Notes: generated by a model from the letters alone, not told the origin. A stretch of 64,000 nt of DNA from Rhabdophis nuchalis (GCA_039707465.1 CM077644.1:99495875-99559874); one strand, 5' to 3'; counted from the first letter of the stretch, positions 10,860 to 23,324 are shown. Numbers and translations are program-made.

Positions 10860-12333
10860 GAAACTATTTAATAACAGAGATATCTGTAGTTGGAATTTCT
10901 TAGCATTTTTCCAATTATGTTTCCAGAATTAAACTTCAATCTTGATAACGTAATAAACTTCAACAGCTTTTGTGCTAGTTTTCTCCGAATTGCCAGTAGA
11001 TGTCACTCATGCTAAGAGACAATCAAAGTGATTGTGTAGGATGGTAATCATCTGTTACAGTTATGGGCAGATTCTCTGCTTATGAAGAATTTTTAGCTTT
11101 GACCCTCTTCTCACCTTACCTCCCACTTTACTTGTTCTAATGACAACAGGGCTAGTAAATTAAACATGTCAGCTACCTTGCCTCCAGTCTTCCAAAATGC
11201 AGGGGCTAAGTATAATTTATGGTCAATGCTTACATAAGAGTCAATGGCAACACTCTATCGTTATTACCGAGATATAACTAGACGCAAAAATAAATGTTTC
11301 TACAAGTTTAACAGAGCTCTGACATTGCCATAATTAGACCTATGATTCATGTCAGATGACTGCTTTCACAGGATCCCCTAACAGTTTGCTGAAAGGAATT
11401 TTATTCAGTTGATTGAGTAGAGAGGCAGAAGTTGTAAATGTATCTAGACTTTAGAATTATAAGAAAAGAAAAAGAAGGGGAGGGGGGAATGCAGAAATGA
11501 TATTTTGTGCAAGCTGCTTTGCACTAAACACGCATTTAATACTTAATGCGGAGTCCTCCATGTGTTCTCACATTAATAAAGGTTTCGAATGAGTGGTTTG
11601 AAATGTGAACAAAGGCAGCAAATGCCTCTCTGAAACTGTATGAAGTTTCAACCAAAATTAGAAGAAAGGCAAGGCCAGGCATTGATTTTGTGTGATTCTC
11701 GGTCTCCTGCTCCTTCCCACAACATTTAATGATGGCTTCTAATGAGCAAGTCATCCCCAAAAGAGACTGTCAGAAGACAAGGTGATTACTTGCTATCATT
11801 GATCACACAAGTAGGAGGTTACAAGAGCTCAAAAGAAGCAGCTGCTGAGAGGCAGTCCTGGTGAACTGAGATTTATAGGGTCACAAAATGTCTGAAGCTA
11901 TTGAATGGCCATAGCGATAAGCAAATCATGTTCACTTCATTCAAGATCACTTGAACTGCTCAGAGGTTGCAGGACAAGGTGCAGCCAGGAATAACAATGT
12001 AGCTGAAGGTCTGGGTCTACATTTTGAACAGAGATAAAAACTTTGAAATGGGATAAAGACTTGTCCATGCAATTTTGGGGCCAAATAAATAAACAAATCT
12101 GTAGATGACTGTGGAGATTCTCAGCCATCCAGGTCATAGTTGTCTCAGAGGTGGTTTTTCAAAAGGCAACAGGGAAAATAAAATCTGTCAGCCACTTGAA
12201 ATGTGCATGGACTACCCAATGGAAAGTTTGGATGGTTTGATCTGAAGGCAATACCGTTGACGAAATCATCTGTACAGATCTCTGAAGAAAGGAGGGTAGC
12301 CCTTTCATTGGAGAGGCTGGAGGAGGCATTGTA
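10860..12333. other. Repeat-poor sequence, possible conserved non-coding block
   Basis: No coding or repeat signal is seen. About 11330-11830 is complex sequence with homeobox-like TAAT sites and no simple repeats; it is listed in the findings as a conserved-element candidate. Confidence 0.35.
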
Positions 12334-12341
12334 CTTCATGG

Positions 12342-12650
12342 CAGTGGTGTAATTCTCTCAAGTCTGCTACTGGTTCAGTGAGTCTGCTACCGAGAGCGCA
12401 CTTTGCGTGCATGCGTGCCTAAGGCACACCCACGCAGCACTAAAAAAGGAACATTTTGAAGCCTTTGGGGTCTGCAAAGGTAAGTAGAACAGTGAGGGGG
12501 GGATCTGCTGTGCCATGTGATTTATATTAGCTAGAAAGCAGGAAATCCAATGATTCTAGCTTATCGTCAGAAATACTAGTTCCCAAACCGGTAGCACTTT
12601 TGACTACCTGTTTGGATGAACTGGACTGAACTGGTAGCATTTCACCTCTG
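12342..12650. mobile_element. hAT-like MITE with perfect 8-bp TSD
   Basis: The ends are CAGTGGTGTAATTC and its degraded inverse TTTCACCTCTG. CTTCATGG flanks both sides (12334-12341, 12651-12658). The subterminal motif CTGGTAGCATTTCACC is shared with other MITEs here, such as the one at 57.2 kb. Confidence 0.92.
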
Positions 12651-12659
12651 CTTCATGGG

Positions 12660-13577
12660 TCATTTGACAGTGCTATTTTCATGCATCATTCATGCTCAAA
12701 TTGATCCTTCTTTGATGTTTTCCAGGTAGAACATGTGGCCTCTGATGTTTCACCAGCCAAAGCAGGTCATATCATCTTTGATGGTTGAAGTGAGGTAATG
12801 TAACAAAATATGGGGAAGCTGACAGAGAGTCACTTGAATGGGGGTCTTTCATGCTCCCTGAGCTTGGTTGTTTTCTTACAGGTATTTCATTACCCATAAT
12901 AACTAGGCAACTTGGACTAGCACTGATGATGTTAACTGCAGTAGTTTGGGTAGTGAAACAACCAAACTCAGAAATGATGCCACATTTCAGCCCTGAGCTA
13001 CCAATATTCTCCTTTATCAGTCAGTTGAATGCCTATCTCCAAAACGGCAACTCAATCCAGTTGTTGAGGAAGGTGGGAGAAATGTGCCAAGCCACCATAA
13101 GACTAAGATATCCCTGTTATAGTTTTTAAGATTTGATATTACCCCAGACTAACATGGAAAGAACCCTTCCTAAAATCTCATTTGGTTTTCCCTGGTCTTG
13201 GCAGCCACTTTGGGAATTATAAGTCCCAACACAGGTTATGTCCACTTTGCACAATATTAATGATAGACATATGGATTTGGAAAGCATCTTTTGAGTGTGG
13301 AGCACTTTCTTTCACATGAGGAAATGTTACAGGTCAGAAATCAATTCATTTTTCGTTATAGGCTGCTCCAATCACAGTCAATTCCAAACAACATGCAACT
13401 GCCTCAATTTAAAACAAAATAAAAAATACAATGAACAAGTCACATGGCACAAATGAACAGATTTTTTTTGTCCCCCCAAAATTGAAAGAACATTTGCTCT
13501 CTCTATGAATCAAATGCTTTAGCAAATATTACTGTTAATGATATTATTTAGTACTAGAAAAATATGGTTTTAGAACC
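12660..13577. other. Unassigned sequence
   Basis: A 92-codon ORF at 12851-13129 has no recognisable domain; no repeat is recognised. Confidence 0.4.
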
Positions 13578-13685
13578 CTCCTTCCTTCCTTCCTTCCTTC
13601 CTTCCTTCCTTCCTTCCTTCCTTCCTTCCTCCCTCCCTCCCTCCCTCCCTCCCTCCCTCCCTTCCTTCCTTCCTTCCTTCCTTCC
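13578..13685 (+). repeat. (CCTT)n/(CCCT)n pyrimidine microsatellite
   Basis: CTTC units surround an inner block of CCCT units, all pyrimidine on the plus strand over ~108 bp. Confidence 0.97.
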
Positions 13686-14446
13686 AGCTTTTATCAAGTG
13701 TGGGGATACCCTTGTTTAATTTCATCTTCCTCTTTTGACGGAAAGTATGTGGAATCTTACATCAAGTTAATCTGGGAAGAACTCATTAATTCATTAATTC
13801 ATTCAAATGGACAAATGTGTGAGTTTCATTTTATTCCATTAACATATATGTAATTTTAATTATCAAGTTCTTTTTGTCTCTTCTATTACATTTTTTTTGG
13901 AATGTGACTATGTTCTCATTAAGAAAACCTTACTTCACCTCACCTCTTCAAGAAAGCACAATCTAACAAAATAAAATTCTTAACCTTGTGTCCTGTCCAA
14001 AAATCAATAGGCTTAACTGTATTCCTGATAGAGGTATTCATGTTGTGTGTCATGTAGCTATTTAAAAATGAGGCGCCTACTAGAAAGCAAGAGATAGTAA
14101 CTTAGCTGAATGAATAAGAATTCAAATGAAAACTCTGGAAAGCGTTAAGTCTCTATGCTGGATGGACAAATCTGCCACTGCCAATTTGCAATTAGTGACA
14201 GATGTACAAAAGAGGAAATGGAGCAGGGAATTAAGACAGACCACTGAGTTTCAAAAAAAAATATTGGTCACATACTTTCAATAGTGGTTGGAATTTAGTC
14301 CCTAATTGTCTTAAATACACTTAAGCCAAAAAATGTTTTTGGAAAAACTTTCCTTTAAGCTACATGCCCTTGATATAGAAGAATGTGTTTAATTTCAGAA
14401 ATGGTCCAATAACATTTGTTGCAATATTCAGTGGTACACTTTCAGT
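13686..14446. other. Unassigned sequence
   Basis: Nothing recognisable apart from small ATTAATTC direct repeats at about 13785-13805. Confidence 0.4.
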
Positions 14447-14454
14447 GATTAAGC

Positions 14455-14595
14455 CAGTGTTTCTCAAACTTGGCAATTTCCATATGCCTGCACTTCGACT
14501 TCCAGAATTCCCCAGCCAGCATGGGGAATGGATGGGAACTTCTGGAAGTGGAAGTCCATACATCTTAAAGTTGCAAGGTTGAAAAAAAAACCCTG
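14455..14595. mobile_element. Palindromic hAT-like MITE, perfect TSD
   Basis: It starts CAGTGTTTCTCAAACTTGGC and ends in a degraded inverse (GCAAGGTTGAAAAA...CCCTG). GATTAAGC is repeated at 14447-14454 and 14596-14603. The inside is a self-complementary core around CCAGAATTCCCCAGCCAGC. Same family as 29484-29583, 48469-48590 and 58281-58415. Confidence 0.92.
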
Positions 14596-14603
14596 GATTA
14601 AGC

Positions 14604-15384
14604 AAATGGAGTGGGACTTGGGATATTCAAGGCCATCCTAATGATGAAAAAGTCACTGGGTGATTAGGGGTTAGTCACTATCTTTCAGCCCACAGGGTTA
14701 TTACTGTGGCAAAAATTAGAGACATGATAAAAATCAAAGAAACACATAAATAAATCTTGTCTCTCTATCTCTCCTTCCAGAGTAGCAAAGCATTCATTTA
14801 TTTATTAATTAAAAGTGCTCTATTCCACTTTACATTTCATTAGCCATCACAATCTCTGCAGCATTTTTCATTTTGTTAAAACCCCAGAACATTTTAACAG
14901 TAAGTTTATTAAAGATATAATCATGCAATACAATTCTGTCAAGCCATCCAGTCAGCAATTATTCAGGCTAGCTGGCAATAAAATAATTGGTAAAATGCCC
15001 AAGCATATAAACAAATGTTTAATTCTCAATGACAGCTCCTGACACTTGTAGCCTCCCCCCCCAAAAAGGAATTAATGGGAATATTATTACCTGTTGTAGC
15101 TGCCACTGAATGGAGAAATGTCTTCTTCTGCACAGCAATCCACAGATTTATTGACAAGTTGTGAAACAATAAGCAAGGCACAAGATAAAGCATGTACCCA
15201 AATGAACAACCTTGAATTGGTTGTGCACATGAACTGCGTTGTTTACTGTGTGTGCTATTTCTGGGTTGAAAAAAAAATACTGATACAAATAAAAAAAATT
15301 ATAAGTTATGATAAGCTCCAATGCATACAACCTCATTATAAAAGGTATTTCTTTGTCTCTTCCACCAACACAGAGACAGGGACA
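14604..15384. other. Unassigned AT-rich sequence
   Basis: No gene or repeat is recognised before the L2 remnant begins. Confidence 0.4.
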
Positions 15385-16058
15385 ATCCACATTATTCTTC
15401 TTTGCCTGAGGTTACCACAATGTAATTCTCTCTATATGGGTCTTCCCTTGAGGTGCACCCGAAAGCTACAGTTAGTCCAAAACGCAGCCGCGCGGGTGAT
15501 TATGGGAGCCACTAGATGCTCCCACATAACACCGATCCTGCGCGAGCTGCAATGGCTTCCTGTGGCCTTTTGGGTGCGCTTCAAGGTTTTGACGACCATC
15601 TTTAAAGCGCTCCATGGCTCGGGACCTAGTTATATGCATCCTGCCCCATACATCCCTTAGACCGATACGCTCCCACAGAGAGGGCCTTCTCAGGGTGCCG
15701 TCAGCCGGACAATGCCGACTGGCGACACCCAGGGGAAGGGCCTTCTCTGTGGCGGGCCCAGCCCTCTGGAATGACCTACCCCCTGAATTACGCACCATCA
15801 CCGACCTCCGCCTCTTCCGTCAATGTCTAAAGACATATTTGTTCCAACAACCCGGCCTAGCCTAACCTCCCATGGGGACTTTTAGGAAGTTTTTAAATTG
15901 GGTATTTTAAATTTGGTTTTAGTACAGGATAGGATTATTTAATATTTATTTTAAATTATATATTTATCTTTGTATTGGTATGTTTTAAATTTCCTGTACG
16001 CCGCCCTGGGTCCTCTGTGGAGAAGGGCGGGATATAAATTTAAATAAATAAATAAATA
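15385..16058 (+). mobile_element. L2-clade LINE, ORF2 C-terminus and 3' end
   Basis: The plus strand encodes, across two frames, the L2/CR1-like C-terminal domain: KLQLVQNAAARVIMG, HITPILRELQWLPV, then (after a frameshift near 15620) HREGLLRVPS, RAFSVAGPALWNDLPPELR and LKTYLFQQPG ending at 15865. The 3' UTR ends with CCGCCCTGGGTCCTC...GAAGGGCGGGATATAAA and AAATA repeats, the usual L2 tail in squamates. It is a 5'-truncated dead copy; its intact C-terminus makes it one of the younger L2 fragments here. Confidence 0.88.
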
Positions 16059-16561
16059 GTTGCAGCTTTGGTTCACATTCAGTGCATTATAACAATTGAA
16101 AATTTGAAAACAGTCTTGAAGTCTGGGACTAGTGATCTCTACTGTGAAAGGCAAAAGCGATCCTTCATAAAGAAATACACAGAGATAGCATTACTTTAAA
16201 AAGTCATTAGAATTTCCTTTTGAATAAAGTTCGAAAGAGAAGAATTACTTGTTCTACCTTACATAGGCATTGTGACAATCAGAACCAATCTGTTACCTGA
16301 ACAACAGTAATAGAAGGAAGTTAAGCATATTTTAAATCCTTTTTTTATTTCACAACATATACCATTTGGAGGACAGAGTTTTGGTATGTTTCAAAGTTGT
16401 ATAAGAAGTGCTTTTCCCACACCTTGGGTGGAATATCCATGATTAATTTGTATATTTGTGTTATGTCATTAAAGGCTGAGAGGAGGTACTTATTACACAG
16501 TTTTTACACATACCTAAACTTTTAAAAATATTCCACCCACAGAAATGTCTTTTATGTATTA
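16059..16561. other. Unassigned sequence
   Basis: Nothing recognised between the L2 tail and the BovB tail. Confidence 0.4.
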
Positions 16562-17092
16562 TTGTTGTTGTTGTTGTTAGTTGCGAAGTCATGTCTGACC
16601 CATAATGACCCCATGGACAACCTTCCTCTAGGCTTTCCTGTCCTCTACCATCCTCTGGAGTCCATTTAAGCTCATGCCTATTGCTTCAGTGACTACATCC
16701 AGCCACCTCATTCTCTGTTGTCCCTTTCTTCCTTTGCCCTCAATCTTTCCAATCATTAGACTCTTCTCCAGTGAGTCCTTCCTTCTCATTAGGTGGACAA
16801 AGTATTTGAGTTTCATCTTCAGGATCTGGCCTTCTAAAGAGCAGTCAGGGTTGATCTCCTCTAGGAGTGAAGGATTTGATCATCTTGCAGTCCAAGGGAC
16901 TCCCAGGAGTCTTCTCCAGCACCATAGTTCAAAGGCTTCAATTCTTTGGCACTCAGCCTTTCTTATGGTCCAACTTTCACAGCCATACACTGCAACTGGG
17001 AAAACCTTGACTATACACACTTTTGTTGGCAGAATGATGTCTCTGCTTTTTAGTATGCTTTCTAGATTATTTTTTATGTATAGTTGGCACAA
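16562..17092 (-). mobile_element. BovB (RTE-clade) LINE, 3' end in antisense
   Basis: The minus strand encodes the C-terminus of the BovB/RTE polyprotein in two frames. One segment (17092-16880) carries VAVYGCESWTIRKAE and FELWCWRRLLGVPW; the next (16816-16628) carries MKLKYFVHLMRRKDSLEK and RQRMRWLD-like QQRMRWLDVV. These are hallmark RTE/BovB strings. The 3' terminus is a GACATGACTTCGCAACTAAC-type end followed by (CAA)n (16562-16578 on the plus strand as GTT). BovB is known in squamates and ruminants through horizontal transfer. This copy is 5' truncated and frameshifted between the two segments. Confidence 0.9.
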
Positions 17093-17167
17093 ATGCCCTT
17101 AGGAGTTATAGGAACAGAGAAACAGCAACTTCCCGAGTTGCACAGAATATGGCAAGATAACAATATA

Positions 17168-17562
17168 TAGGTAGTCCTGACTTACAACTCCAATTGAGTC
17201 CAACATTTCCATTTCTAAGCAAGATAGTTGTTAAGTCAATGTTGCCCCATTTCACGGCTTTTCTTGCTATAGTTTTAATTGAACCATTGCAGTTTCAAAA
17301 GTTAATAACCAGATTGTTAAGTGAATCTGGCTTCCCCATCGACTTTGCTTCATAAAAGTTCACAAAAGGTGACCACATAACCCTGAGACACTGCAACCAA
17401 CATAAATATGAGGCAGTTGCCAAGCATACAAATTTTAATAACCTGACCATGGAGATGCTGCAGGGGTTGCATGTGTGAAAAATGATTTTGAGTCACTTTT
17501 TTCAGTGTCATCATAACATCGAACAGTTACTAAACGAATGGTTGTAAGTCAAGGAGTATCTG
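17168..17562. mobile_element. Tc1/mariner-like MITE
   Basis: The ends read TAGGTAGTCCTGACTTACAA and, inverted, GGTTGTAAGTCAAGGAGTAT. TA dinucleotides sit on both sides (17166-17167, 17563-17564), as expected for the Tc1/mariner superfamily. The body repeats the theme GTTGTTAAGTGAATCTGGCT and has no ORF. A second copy lies at 48289-48800. Confidence 0.8.
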
Positions 17563-17569
17563 TACCAGA

Positions 17570-18140
17570 ATGGAAAAAAGGGAATTGTTTTCTTTCTAGC
17601 TACAATTGAAGACTAGGGACTATCCGCACTGAATGGTGGGATGTTAATGTTCAGTCACAATCTCAGGTATTTTACAGGATTATTGTTTGAGGAGAAAATT
17701 AGGGAAGATCCCCAAGTCTATAATCTTGAGTTTTAAGAAGAAATGTGAGGCACAAATATAATAAATAAATAAAAGCTCAATACTGATTCAAAAGCTTAAT
17801 CTTTGACTTGGACACAAACTACAAGATCTGTAAAACTCTTTTTGAACAAATAGATGAGCTTGTTGTGTTTCATTAAATCTTACTCAGTCAGCATATCATA
17901 GAAGCAATTATTTTCTTACGTTTATCTGGGAAAGAATTAAGGTTTTTCTTTTCTTCGGTGTGGCCCAGACTCCAAAAAATAGAAGTCCTAAGACTTTTGA
18001 TAGTTGCAGTCCTTGGGAAAATAGAGAATCTAGAATCTATGGAGCCTTTCCATGGCATGTCAATGGAAAGTCATTATTTATAGCATTAAAACTTGCTAAC
18101 AACTTGTAATTATAAAATTAAATATAACTAAATTTAAAAA
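17570..18140. other. Unassigned sequence
   Basis: No gene or clear repeat. Confidence 0.4.
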
Positions 18141-18480
18141 TTCTACCTGATCCTCCAGAGGAGGAAGGCATGGAATGCTATGGATTCTTTCCTTGAAATA
18201 AATCCAGCTAGCAGGATTAAGAAGAACCTTCTCTGTAGTGGCTCCCTCTCTGTGGAACGTCCTCCCTGCAGAGTAAGAGTGCCCCATACTTTGACAAGTG
18301 TTTTGAAGAATACTTGGTTTTGCCTGGGGAACCCAGGTGATATGGAGCCACTTAAGTGGCAGGTCTGATTGTGGTCACCAGAGGGGTAGGAGTTATTTTT
18401 TACTGATAATTTATCCTTGCGAGCTGTCCAGAGTCCTTGAAAGTGAGCTCGGTGGCTATATAAATTTTCTAAATAAATAC
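18141..18480 (+). mobile_element. L2-related LINE, 3' end
   Basis: Translation around 18210-18320 reads EEPSLW-like sequence then RVPHTLTSVLKNTW, the degraded counterpart of the L2 C-terminus at 15.8 kb. The tail includes GAGCTGTCCAGAGTCCTTGA and TATATAAATTTTCTAAATAAAT. It is an older, diverged copy with stops. Confidence 0.6.
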
Positions 18481-18658
18481 AATTGGGAGTAGGAAAGTAC
18501 CAATGACAAACAGAAAATGAAACTTGATTGATCCTGATCAATGAAGTGGCCTACTGTTGGATTCTAATGTGGGGTGTCACTGTAACACACACAAGTTAAT
18601 ATGTCAGCAGCTTCCATATTTCTATATTGTTTGGCCAGATCCATCTGTTGTCGTATCC

Positions 18659-18891
18659 CATGGTTCTGGAGCCGCATGTGGCTCTTTCATCCCTCTGCTG
18701 CAGCTCCTTGTCAATGGCCGGCTCCACAATTGATAGAGCTTTCAGTTAGGATAGATAGAGGAAAAAGGATGCCATACTAGGAGAAGATTCTATAGTGGCA
18801 GAACTGGACTTCTGGTTGGCTCCAGAATTGAATGGGGGGCTTTCAGTTAGGACTTTGTGGCTCTTTGAGTGTTTAAGGTCGCCAACCCCTG
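18659..18891. mobile_element. hAT-like MITE, 7/8-bp TSD
   Basis: The left end CATGGTTCTGGAGCCGCATG and right end GGTCGCCAACCCCTG are diverged inverted repeats. TCGTATCC (18651-18658) and TCCTATCC (18892-18899) flank it. The internal GTGGCTCTTT is repeated near both ends. Confidence 0.75.
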
Positions 18892-18899
18892 TCCTATCC

Positions 18900-20351
18900 A
18901 ATCACCCTTGAGGCAACAAAATATATTGGGGTTGCTTAGCAAGTATGAGCATTTCTAGCCCTATGGCGAAGTCCATAAAATGGTTTCTTTAAGCTCATCC
19001 CAGCTTCATAGTTTATGTTAGTACCTATAAGTTAACCAGAGAAATGGGTAAAATGAAGTCCTCCAAATATTAATGAATACCAACTGGCACTTAAAGACCA
19101 TATAGAAAGTCTCTGTGTTGCCCATCTGTTGGTAGTCAAGCTAAAATTTCTAGCAACGAAGTCCAAATTCATGCTTCCCTGAAAAAAAGGCTTTAATATT
19201 AATGATAATATTATTTACTCACCTGTCATTCTTAATAATATTAGCTTATTTCTAAGTTGCATCTCTTGTCTATAAACAATAACATTGCTCATCGTGCCAA
19301 AATAGTAAAGATCACCAGAATTAACAAAAGCACAAACAATAAAAACAAATATAAATGATAACATTTCTTTCTTCTAACACAATGTCTTTTACCTGCGGGG
19401 AATAGATATTACTATTTGATTGGAAATGACATACATGCTGAAAATGAGCATTGGGATTTTCCCTACTATTATTATTAACATTAATATAATAGCTTCACAT
19501 CAGTCTTCCGACAATATTGTCAGTACCGGTTTGTCTGCCAATAATTCACTTCTGGAGCTTGGTTACAAAAAGATGATCAGCTGACACTTTAATTAAAGGC
19601 AACAAAAGAAAGTGATGTGTTAGTGGAGTCTTGGAATAAAGATTCTTAAGCCACAATAATACAATGGAGAGTTTAGAACTTCCTGAATAAATAATCACTG
19701 GAATTTTCCTATCCTAATTGTCAACTAGAAAACAGGTAAGAGGAAAAATTCAATCATGTGTATTTAGGGGATTGAATGATCCCTCCAATAATTTCTTAAA
19801 AGTGGGTTCATCATTAGTCCTGAATGAGAATTGAAAAGGAGATAGGATTCCTTAGCATCTTCTCCCTCTACTTTCCATCAAACTCTTTTGGAGTTTCTTT
19901 GCAAGCTGTACCAATTTGTCATCTTAGACCCAGATTGCGTTCTCCACTGTTCTGGGGCCTAGATCTATTTCAGGTTATTGTGGCCAGAAAATAAATACTG
20001 CTGCATAACAACAGTATCACTCTCACATTTTGGAACACATTTTGTAAAGTTGCTGTGTGGGGTTTTTTTGTAGTCAGAGAAGGGGAAAAAGCCTTGAGGA
20101 AATTCAGTATTCAATTAGATTAGCTTTAGGGCATTTGTATAACCTTTCCTAGGCTCAACCAGACAACACATCCAGACAAATAGCTATCTCTACATTGGTG
20201 TGTGTGTGTCATCTAATTGTCTGATGCAGGATTCACTGCTTCCCCCCCCCCCCTCCTTCTTCTTGGTCTTCAGCTTCATTGCAGCATTTCAACAGATAAT
20301 AAAAACTATCTGGCCATTAAGCTTGTTCATTCCTCACTTAACGTTTTAAAG
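18900..20351. other. Unassigned AT-rich sequence
   Basis: No gene or recognisable transposon; a C-run (~20240-20253) and short TG repeats only. Confidence 0.4.
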
Positions 20352-20359
20352 GAATGTTC

Positions 20360-20851
20360 CAGTGGTAGATTCAAATTTTTTTAGAACCTCTTCTGTAGGT
20401 ATGGCCTGCTTTATGGGAGTGGCTTGCTGGCCATGTGACCGGGTGGGAGTGGCTTGTCAGCCATGTGACTGAGTGGGAGTGGCTTGGCAGCCATGTGACT
20501 GGGTGAGCATGGCCAACTTGTAAAATGTGGTGAAACTCACTTAATAACACTCTTGCTTAGCAACCAAAATGTTGGCTCAGAAACTCTGGCATTTGAAGCA
20601 CACAAGTCTTAAAGCTGTCACGTTACAAGACCCTTGACCCCTAACCCTTTGGAAAAAAAACCCTAGGGGTGTTCAAACTTGACAGCTTTAAGACTTGTGG
20701 ACTTCAACTCCCAGAATTCTTCCTCTCGCTCTTCCTCTTGATGATGTCCGGATGGGCGGGGGGAAGGAGCTGGAACCGGTTCTAAATGGCACTGTAGATT
20801 TGTGGAACCTCTTCTATAGAAGAGGTGAGAACTGGCAGGAACCCACCCCTG
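20360..20851. mobile_element. hAT-like composite element with 30-bp minisatellite
   Basis: The left end CAGTGGTAGATTCAAA and right end CAGGAACCCACCCCTG are flanked by GAATGTTC and GGATGTTC (7/8). Inside are three 30-bp units at 20415-20504 (core GGGAGTGGCTTG...CCATGTGAC), a mariner-like CTTGCTTAGCAACCAAAATG segment, and a fragment related to the palindromic MITE (GACTTCAACTCCCAGAATTC). It is a smaller relative of the 2.07-kb element at 22.8 kb, which carries the same units in opposite orientation. Confidence 0.75.
20415..20504 (+). repeat. 30-bp minisatellite, three units
   Basis: Three 30-bp units share GGGAGTGGCTTG and CCATGTGAC. They are the reverse complement of the units at 24661-24810. 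Confidence 0.9.
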
Positions 20852-20859
20852 GATGTTCT

Positions 20860-21100
20860 CTCTTCTTCCTCACATATTTCCCTTTAGATTTTACTTATTT
20901 GTTTATTTATTCAAGAAAATTTATAGGGCTGCCCAACTCACTCTCCATGACTCTGAGTAGCTTACAAAGATTTTAGGTATAGAAACAACGGAATTCAGCA
21001 AATGGAACGAGAGTATTTAAATTAGGCAATTTAATCCTATATTTAATCCTCAATATAGGATTAAAATGGAAGTCAATCTGTATATAATATTTTTTATCGC
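20860..21100. other. Unassigned sequence
   Basis: Nothing recognised; ATTTAATCCTATA-type short repeats only. Confidence 0.4.
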
Positions 21101-21560
21101 CAATGACTTTGGTGGTTCACCATGAGCGGGCTGCTATAGGTTCACCCGGGTTTGGGAGAAGCCATAGCCAATGTTATGGCCGGTTCAGAGAACCTCCAAA
21201 TCCCACCCTTGGCTGGCCCCACCCACCCCTCCCCTCCCAGAAGTCTCCACACAGCCCATTTTAGATGTGAGGTAAGTTCAGGGCCCATGCAGAAGCTCAT
21301 GGAAAGGGGGGGAAGAAAGGGGGAAAATGGGTGCCCCGGAAGGCTTCCAGAGCCCAGTAGAGGCAGTTTTTGAAAAGTCTCCACAGCCTGGGGAAGGTGG
21401 AAATTGCCCCTCCCCCCGGCGCGCCATGGTTCAGGAGACCAACTAGGCCACGCCTGTCATGGCCAGGCCCACCCAGCACAGCAACTGGGCAGAGAACCCT
21501 TTGCTGAAATTTTTGAAGCCCCCATGGTTCACCCCCCCCCCCCACACACACACGTCTTTC
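21101..21560. mobile_element. GC-rich dispersed repeat, probable non-autonomous DNA element
   Basis: It is sharply more GC-rich than its flanks. It holds GGTTCACC/GGTTCAGAGAACC motifs and CCAAATCCCACCCTTGGCTG, which resembles the ACCCACCCCTG ends of the local hAT elements, and ends near a C-run and (CA)n at 21528-21553. I cannot define both termini. The overlapping ORFs here are low-complexity artefacts. Confidence 0.4.
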
Positions 21561-22445
21561 CTGTATTAACATAATCTAATTTTCCATATATCACAAAGTA
21601 AAATAATTTAATTTATACTTGAATATTATTTATAGCAATGGCTTACCTCTTATATAGAAGATTAGCACTGCTTGCAATATTAAATTTAATTTTTCAATAA
21701 TATTACCTGGCTTCTCATTTTCCCTTTAGAAATGCTGTAAAGTTAAGCACAGCACAGATTATCATTAGAAGAAAGGAATACATTTTTTTCTTAAAAATTG
21801 TAAAATATTTTAAACTTAAAAATCAATCCACAGTTAAGCTAGAAAATATTGCTGGAAAAATGGAAAGAACAATCTGTTGGTAGAAAAATAGTGCAAAGAT
21901 TCATTTTTAAAGCTGAGCACCTGCTGTAGAACAACCATCTGTGTTTAACTGTAATTTAATTATAGGTTCATTCTTTTTGTATGCACTGGAAAGAATCTCA
22001 TAGGTCTTCTCCAGTTAGTCTGCAATCAACTTCTGGCATATTGCAAAAGGAGCAAGCATATTTTTTTAGTAACACCTGCTAACTTCATTTCATTGCATTT
22101 TTGGTAAAGAACATATGGGATTTCACAATGATAGTGGCAGAATCTTTTTAAATCTATGGTATGTAATATAGTGTGTGTGTGTGTGTGTGTTTATGTGTGT
22201 GTACACATATATACACAGAAATCAAGCACTAGATTAATTAGTTGCAAGTGTTAAAAATACTAGCACTGTGGAAAAGATTCTTGTAATGAATTCACCCAAA
22301 GACTGGAGCTAACATAATGATGCGTATGTCTGTTCTATGATAAACACTGTGGTTCAGATCCTGCCATTTGTGTGGACATTATCTCTGCGGTTAGAGTTAT
22401 ATGAAGTAGTGGAAGCAACGGAGTTGGGGAGAGAGTAGTAAGCTT
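21561..22445. other. Unassigned AT-rich sequence
   Basis: No gene seen. A (TG)n tract lies at 22171-22190. Confidence 0.4.
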
Positions 22446-22770
<325 letters not shown>

Positions 22771-22993
22771 ATAAATCAGTTTATAAACATTAGCAGCAGG
22801 GGTGGGTTTCTAAGGGTTCGCACGGGATCCCGCGAGCCCTTTCGTCAAATTTCCCGATCCCGAGTGATCCCTTTGGACTGTGGACCCGGAAGTAAGTCCT
22901 CCGCATTCGTCCCCGCCCCCCCGCCGCCCAGCCAACACTAAAATCACTGGATGCGGGGGGGGCTAACCGCCGCTGCTAACTGCTGCTCCCTCA

Positions 22994-23151
22994 GCTGGGG
23001 CGGGTAGGCAGGAAAGCAAGCAAGGCGGCTGCGCTGTCTTCTTTTTCCCTCAGCGAAGCGCTGCGGCAGCGGCGGCGGTGGCGGCGCTTTGCTGAGGGAA
23101 AAAGAAGACAGCGCAGCCGCCTTGCTTGCTTTCCTGCCTGCCTGCCCCAGC
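22994..23151. repeat. GC-rich inverted repeat, 68-bp arms
   Basis: The arm 22994-23061 is the near-perfect inverse of 23084-23151 (shared GAAAAAGAAGACAGCGCAGC), with a 22-bp GGC-rich loop. It lies inside the composite hAT element. Confidence 0.85.
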
Positions 23152-23324
23152 CCCTGCTGCTGCCGCCGCCGCGGCAGAGAGGAGGAGGAGGGGGCAGCCC
23201 CCTGGGCAGAGTGCGCACCAGGCGGCTGGGGCAGGCTAAGGCGAGTGATCGCGGCGGGCGGGGATGGGGGGCGGGGACGGGGACGCCAGGTTCCTTCGTC
23301 TGGGGGTGGGTGAACGAGAGAACA

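Noticed and set aside
15448..15865. A host gene encoding RKLQLVQNAAARV...ALWNDLPPELR
   Set aside because: Recognised as the L2 LINE ORF2 C-terminus, with the matching LINE 3' tail directly downstream.
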